64,000 nucleotides of DNA, from assembly GCA_903927025.1 (NCBI GenBank), contig CAIYLG010000048.1:62001-126000 (forward strand). Reading direction: 5' to 3'. Origin of the DNA: an uncultured Armatimonadota bacterium. GTDB lineage: Bacteria > Armatimonadota > Fimbriimonadia > Fimbriimonadales > Fimbriimonadaceae. Within the stretch, counting starts at the first letter, position 1. Every line of letters starts with the position of its first letter. This document shows, one piece after another, positions 61,701 through 64,000 of this stretch. The notes under the pieces were generated by a model. It did no database searches, had not been told where the DNA came from, and worked only from the letters and a program-made list of their open reading frames with translations. A program made the position numbers and the translations under genes.

Positions 61701-62157
61701 CTTCACTCAGGTCGAAAAGGCGATACGAGAGCGCGCCATTCTAGGGATGGATGTTCAGCACCATCTCATGGCGTTTGAACGTGAGCGTGTCCTCTCAAAA
61801 GGGGGCATCACCGCAGCGGAAGCGGGACGGATGCCGGCAGGAACCCAGATCATCGTGGTAGGCAACCCCATTCGCCTGCGCTTTCCGCCAACAGCCAGCG
61901 GCAGACGCGTGATGTTCTTTGACCTTGAGGATGAAACCGGACTCCTGAATGTGACCTGTTTCGACGAGACTTACCAGCGGGACGGGCATAAGATCATATG
62001 CTCCCCTTACGTCACACTTCGTGGCGTCGCTCAGGATCGTGATGGTCATATCGCTTTCCTTGCTCATCGCGCCTACCCATATCAGCCTCAGCTTCATGTC
62101 GAACTCAGCCAGGCAAACCCGATGCCAATCGTCGTTGCGGATTTCCTCGTCAGTTGA
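58702..62157 (+). CDS. dnaE2: Error-prone DNA polymerase III alpha (DnaE2-type)
   Basis: About 1,151 residues from ATG 58702; the frame is open from 58504, overlapping imuB, so the true start is uncertain (TTG 58657 is another option). DnaE2 is the translesion polymerase of the imuB mutasome. The PHP-domain region begins near 'ALLHATTGYSFGRS', but metal-binding His residues are lost ('HATTG' and 'LADRF' in place of HxH and DHG). Palm residues remain: 'KRPDIDIDFEADRR' and 'VFDKFDVLCLRG'. A helix-hairpin-helix and a C-terminal OB fold ('TQIIVVGNPIRLRFPP', 'MFFDLEDETGLLNVTCFDE') follow. It is coupled to imuB. Confidence 0.88.
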   Translation: MREISRFVDAKGCRREVERLLPALGLPQLQEPTASAHENHREDYDVRLRKARDEKVARACGLSKDTASLRSAPSSPTMALLHATTGYSFGRSCLRCEETPAYAAYLGYSSALLADRFSLSGVYEFTKTSRRVGIKPLIGTTLEFSEGGDIVLVAKNRIGFRSLCRLISECHLDEPRHYPLLNWERLERHSEGLIALTGGHSGLLNLQLLRRGLEAAGDTLDRLISLYGGESVFLQIERTFLPWEHSLNKQLLELARQKHILAVAGAPAAHLEPEDFPAQDVLVCVESLCTIEEIDGRKPRRAEGQPEPKMPPRRALNAERFIRSASLMRELYRDRPDLLENTLRVSEQCEDKLLPGMSTPPKFCADEDAALREVVLDGARYRCRDFSLQRRKRLDMELDRICRLGFANHFLVAWDMCLWAREQEILFSGRGSVVDSAVAYCLGISRIDAYDHNLHFDRFLPSDGSKRPDIDIDFEADRRNDVRNYMTYKYGREHVATVAAFGSYRSRGIVRDVGKVLGIPPAALEYLSKRLHGSVTPEKLREAINTKPELRDSGISPERFEWVFRLGEQLADVPTNIRSHSSGVVIASEPIRDFCPVMLSADEDVRILQWDKRSAKFVFDKFDVLCLRGNDVLSGTQSRIRVHDLDFHVEKLPLDDPETFRTMRSGELIGIPQSASPAMRQAHIRLKTQNLKDASLVQAGIRPGVGGAVKINELIARRRGKPYSFNHPHLAEILEATYGIIVFQEQVDRLLQTFGGYTSDEAEAIREGIHKKRRDNYVRSIQDDVVDRIMGRGYTRQVANDVYELVGGFQGYGFAEGHALAFAEVSIRSVWCQQNFPSPYFAALLDAQPAGYYGPCTIANEARVRGVQILPPDINRSGLKFQTESVLAHQDPNLIVPDGGIRTSLRQIGGLSRELLARILDARESGPFESFYDFVAKARPHRNELELLILCGAFDSLESNRRRLLWAIPAAMDFASVCDLSGACLPLTLPEPPLPAPMADFTQVEKAIRERAILGMDVQHHLMAFERERVLSKGGITAAEAGRMPAGTQIIVVGNPIRLRFPPTASGRRVMFFDLEDETGLLNVTCFDETYQRDGHKIICSPYVTLRGVAQDRDGHIAFLAHRAYPYQPQLHVELSQANPMPIVVADFLVS

Positions 62158-62206
62158 GTCGATCTCCCCGGTATCCTCCAATCAAACAAAGAGGTTTTAA
62201 CCACTC

Positions 62207-63385
62207 ATGCTGGATACTGTCATTCTCTCCGGAGCCCGCACCCCAATCGGCTCATTCTTAGGCTCACTCTCAACATTCTCTGCTCCGCAACTGGGCGCCA
62301 TCGCCATTGGCGAAGCAATCTCAAGGGCAGGTGTTCGCCCCGATGAAGTAGACGAGGTGATCATGGGCTGCGTCCTAACTGGAGGCATCGGCCAAGCGCC
62401 CGCTCGCCAAGCGCTCATTGCTGCCGGACTGCCAACCTCCGTCCCCGCCCTCACCATCAACAAAGTGTGCGGATCGGGAATGAAATCCGTGATGCTGGCT
62501 GCGCAGGCGGTTCAGCTTGGAGACAGCCAGATCGTGGTCGCCGGCGGTATGGAATCCATGAGTTCAGCCCCTTACCTGCTGGATAAGGCACGTACTGGCT
62601 ACCGAATGGGGCATGCCAAGGTCATCGACTCGATGATCCATGATGGCCTCTGGGACCCCTACAACGACTGCCACATGGGAAGTTGCGGAGACAGCACCGC
62701 CAAAGATCTGGGATTTAGCCGAGAGCAACTGGACGAATACTCTGCAGAAAGCTACCGCAGAGCCCTAGACGCACAGCAAAATGGCCGATTTGACGCGGAG
62801 ATTGTGTCGGTTGAAGTTCCTCAGCGAAAGGGCGATCCTATCCTCATCTCCCAGGATGAAGAGCCTGGAAAAGGGAATCCGGCAAAGCTTGCCTCTCTAA
62901 AGCCAGCCTTCAGTAAAGACGGAGTTACTACCGCTGGAAACGCCAGTTCCCTCAATGATGGCGGGGCTGCTCTCGTGGTCACCAACCTCAAACAAGCAGA
63001 AAGGCTCGGTAAAACCCCGCTCGGACGTCTCCGCGGCTACACAACTTACGCTCAAGAACCCACCCAGTTCACCACAGCACCCGGCATTGCGATTGAGCGG
63101 CTTCTCAATCAAGCTGGACTCACAGTTTCAGATATTGATCTCTTCGAAGTAAACGAGGCGTTTGCAGTCGTCGCCATGGCCGCGATGCAGAAGCTGGATA
63201 TTCCTCACGAAAAGGTCAACGTCAACGGCGGTGCGGTTGCCATCGGGCATCCCATCGGCATGACAGGGACACGACTGATTCTCACCGCACTTCTTGAACT
63301 AGAGCGACGCGGCGGTCGCTACGCAATCGCGTCTCCGTGCATTGGCGGAGGAGAGGCAACCGCCGTCCTCCTGGAGCGAATCTAG
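62207..63385 (+). CDS. Acetyl-CoA acetyltransferase (thiolase)
   Basis: 392 residues. 'INKVCGSGMKSVMLAAQ' carries the acyl-binding Cys (about residue 88). The C-terminal 'VNVNGGAVAIGHPIGMTGTR' (His) and 'CIGGGEATAVLLER' (second Cys) complete the active site. It condenses or cleaves acetyl-CoA/acetoacetyl-CoA (biosynthetic or degradative thiolase; not told apart). AGAGG is upstream. It follows dnaE2 by 49 bases, probably with its own promoter. Confidence 0.95.
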   Translation: MLDTVILSGARTPIGSFLGSLSTFSAPQLGAIAIGEAISRAGVRPDEVDEVIMGCVLTGGIGQAPARQALIAAGLPTSVPALTINKVCGSGMKSVMLAAQAVQLGDSQIVVAGGMESMSSAPYLLDKARTGYRMGHAKVIDSMIHDGLWDPYNDCHMGSCGDSTAKDLGFSREQLDEYSAESYRRALDAQQNGRFDAEIVSVEVPQRKGDPILISQDEEPGKGNPAKLASLKPAFSKDGVTTAGNASSLNDGGAALVVTNLKQAERLGKTPLGRLRGYTTYAQEPTQFTTAPGIAIERLLNQAGLTVSDIDLFEVNEAFAVVAMAAMQKLDIPHEKVNVNGGAVAIGHPIGMTGTRLILTALLELERRGGRYAIASPCIGGGEATAVLLERI

Positions 63386-63540
63386 GTTATCCACAACATA
63401 AAGCTTCAGAAAGGACCTAATTTGCATAGGCCACAATCCTCTGCGTGGTCCCACCGTAGATCACATTGAGCCAGGGGTGAGATAATGTCTTGGCTGAGAA
63501 CCCGTATTTCTCACGGAATACGATCTCCCCTGGATTACGA

Positions 63541-64000
63541 ATGAGAATTCTGTTCGTTTCGGTTGAAGTGGCCCCATTCGCCAAAGTAGGAGGACTCGCC
63601 GACGTGGCGGGTGCACTGCCAAAAGCGCTCCGCAGGCTCGGACACGATGCGCGAGTGGTGATGCCGCTCTATCGCATGATTGAGGATGACCCTCGCTGGA
63701 CACTCGTCAACACCCTTGATGAGTTTGACGTGGAGATGAATCCGCACTGGACCAAGACGGCGACCTTCAAGGAAACCGAACTGGACGGATTGCCCGTTGG
63801 CTTCATCGGTACCGATGAATGGTACGGAGCCTCCGTCAACAGCGAAAGCGTTTACCAGCCAGGTGGCACTCAGCACCTATTCTTCTGCCAGGCAGTTATC
63901 GCGGCAATGGAACAGCTGGATTGGATACCGGACGTGATCCACTGCAATGACTGGCACACCGGCTTCCTGCCTGTTCTCCTTCGCGAAAAGGCGAGCCACG
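63541..64000 (+). CDS. glgA: Glycogen synthase (start only)
   Basis: The first 153 residues of a GT5 family enzyme; the rest lies beyond the window. 'ILFVSVEVAPFAKVGGLADVAGALPKALRRLGHDARVVMPLY' contains the KxGGL ADP-glucose-binding motif and is diagnostic. 'PDVIHCNDWHTGFLPVLLREK' also fits. It extends alpha-1,4-glucan from ADP-glucose. No strong ribosome binding site is evident before the ATG. Confidence 0.93.
   Translation, partial: MRILFVSVEVAPFAKVGGLADVAGALPKALRRLGHDARVVMPLYRMIEDDPRWTLVNTLDEFDVEMNPHWTKTATFKETELDGLPVGFIGTDEWYGASVNSESVYQPGGTQHLFFCQAVIAAMEQLDWIPDVIHCNDWHTGFLPVLLREKASH

Noticed and set aside
1-64000. tRNA, rRNA, CRISPR arrays, insertion sequences and prophage genes
   Set aside because: No tRNA-like cloverleaf with a GGTTCGA arm, no spaced direct repeats and no transposase or integrase motif was seen by eye. 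A tRNAscan or CRISPR finder run would be decisive.

Overview
The window reads as a chromosomal segment from a diderm, moderately GC-rich bacterium of the Armatimonadota, probably a Fimbriimonas-like lineage. This is inference, not a database result. The main clue is two prepilin-type proteins whose N-terminal helix runs into a conserved FPVFA-(K/Q)-AK stretch, a pattern common in that phylum. Secreted beta-barrel proteins ending in an aromatic residue and many lipoproteins point to an outer membrane. Most of the segment is housekeeping, densely packed on both strands. One poorer island, about 20.5-34.9 kb, holds small hypothetical genes, broken genes and a dead toxin.

Layout. 1-17.4 kb: a partial tandem winged-helix protein, a prepilin-like protein, a beta-CASP nuclease, an isocitrate dehydrogenase locus in which a stand-alone copy of the enzyme's C-terminal domain precedes the catalytic gene, a YyaL-like thioredoxin protein with a DsbD-like tail, an NfeD/flotillin pair, a Gfo/Idh/MocA oxidoreductase with an EEP phosphatase, glyA with a metalloprotease-like gene, a polysaccharide deacetylase, rpmE2, and two beta-barrel paralogues. 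17.7-20.4 kb: ppdK. 20.7-34.9 kb: a VapBC-like pair with a nonsense-broken toxin, a second prepilin-like gene, a degenerate stretch (22.4-24.8 kb), a thioredoxin-fold lipoprotein, a nonsense-split lipoprotein, a GNAT acetyltransferase, small membrane proteins, a nucleoside deaminase, a LamG lipoprotein and a nucleotidyltransferase pair. 35-43 kb: a LolA-like/cytochrome c fusion, two secreted paralogues, hrcA, an inositol-phosphatase-family gene, and the rpoD-dnaG block.

43-57 kb: trxA, murJ, then an ATP synthase operon (atpZ, atpI-like, atpB, atpE, atpF, atpH, atpA, atpG) that stops before atpD and atpC. The opposite-strand cluster tpiA-thioesterase-membrane protein follows, then a 2Fe-2S ferredoxin, two small membrane proteins and an rpoZ-dnaJ-prmA-rsmE operon. 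57.4-64 kb: a probable damage-inducible imuB-dnaE2 mutagenesis cassette behind inverted repeats, a thiolase, and the start of glgA.

Most notable: the split isocitrate dehydrogenase; the ImuB-like C-terminal segment sitting in the DnaE2 reading frame; the omega subunit with a long acidic repeat-bearing tail; the ATP synthase operon without beta and epsilon; a hairpin after atpE; and a three-way-junction RNA fold between trxA and murJ. I saw no rRNA, tRNA, CRISPR array, intact insertion sequence or prophage.
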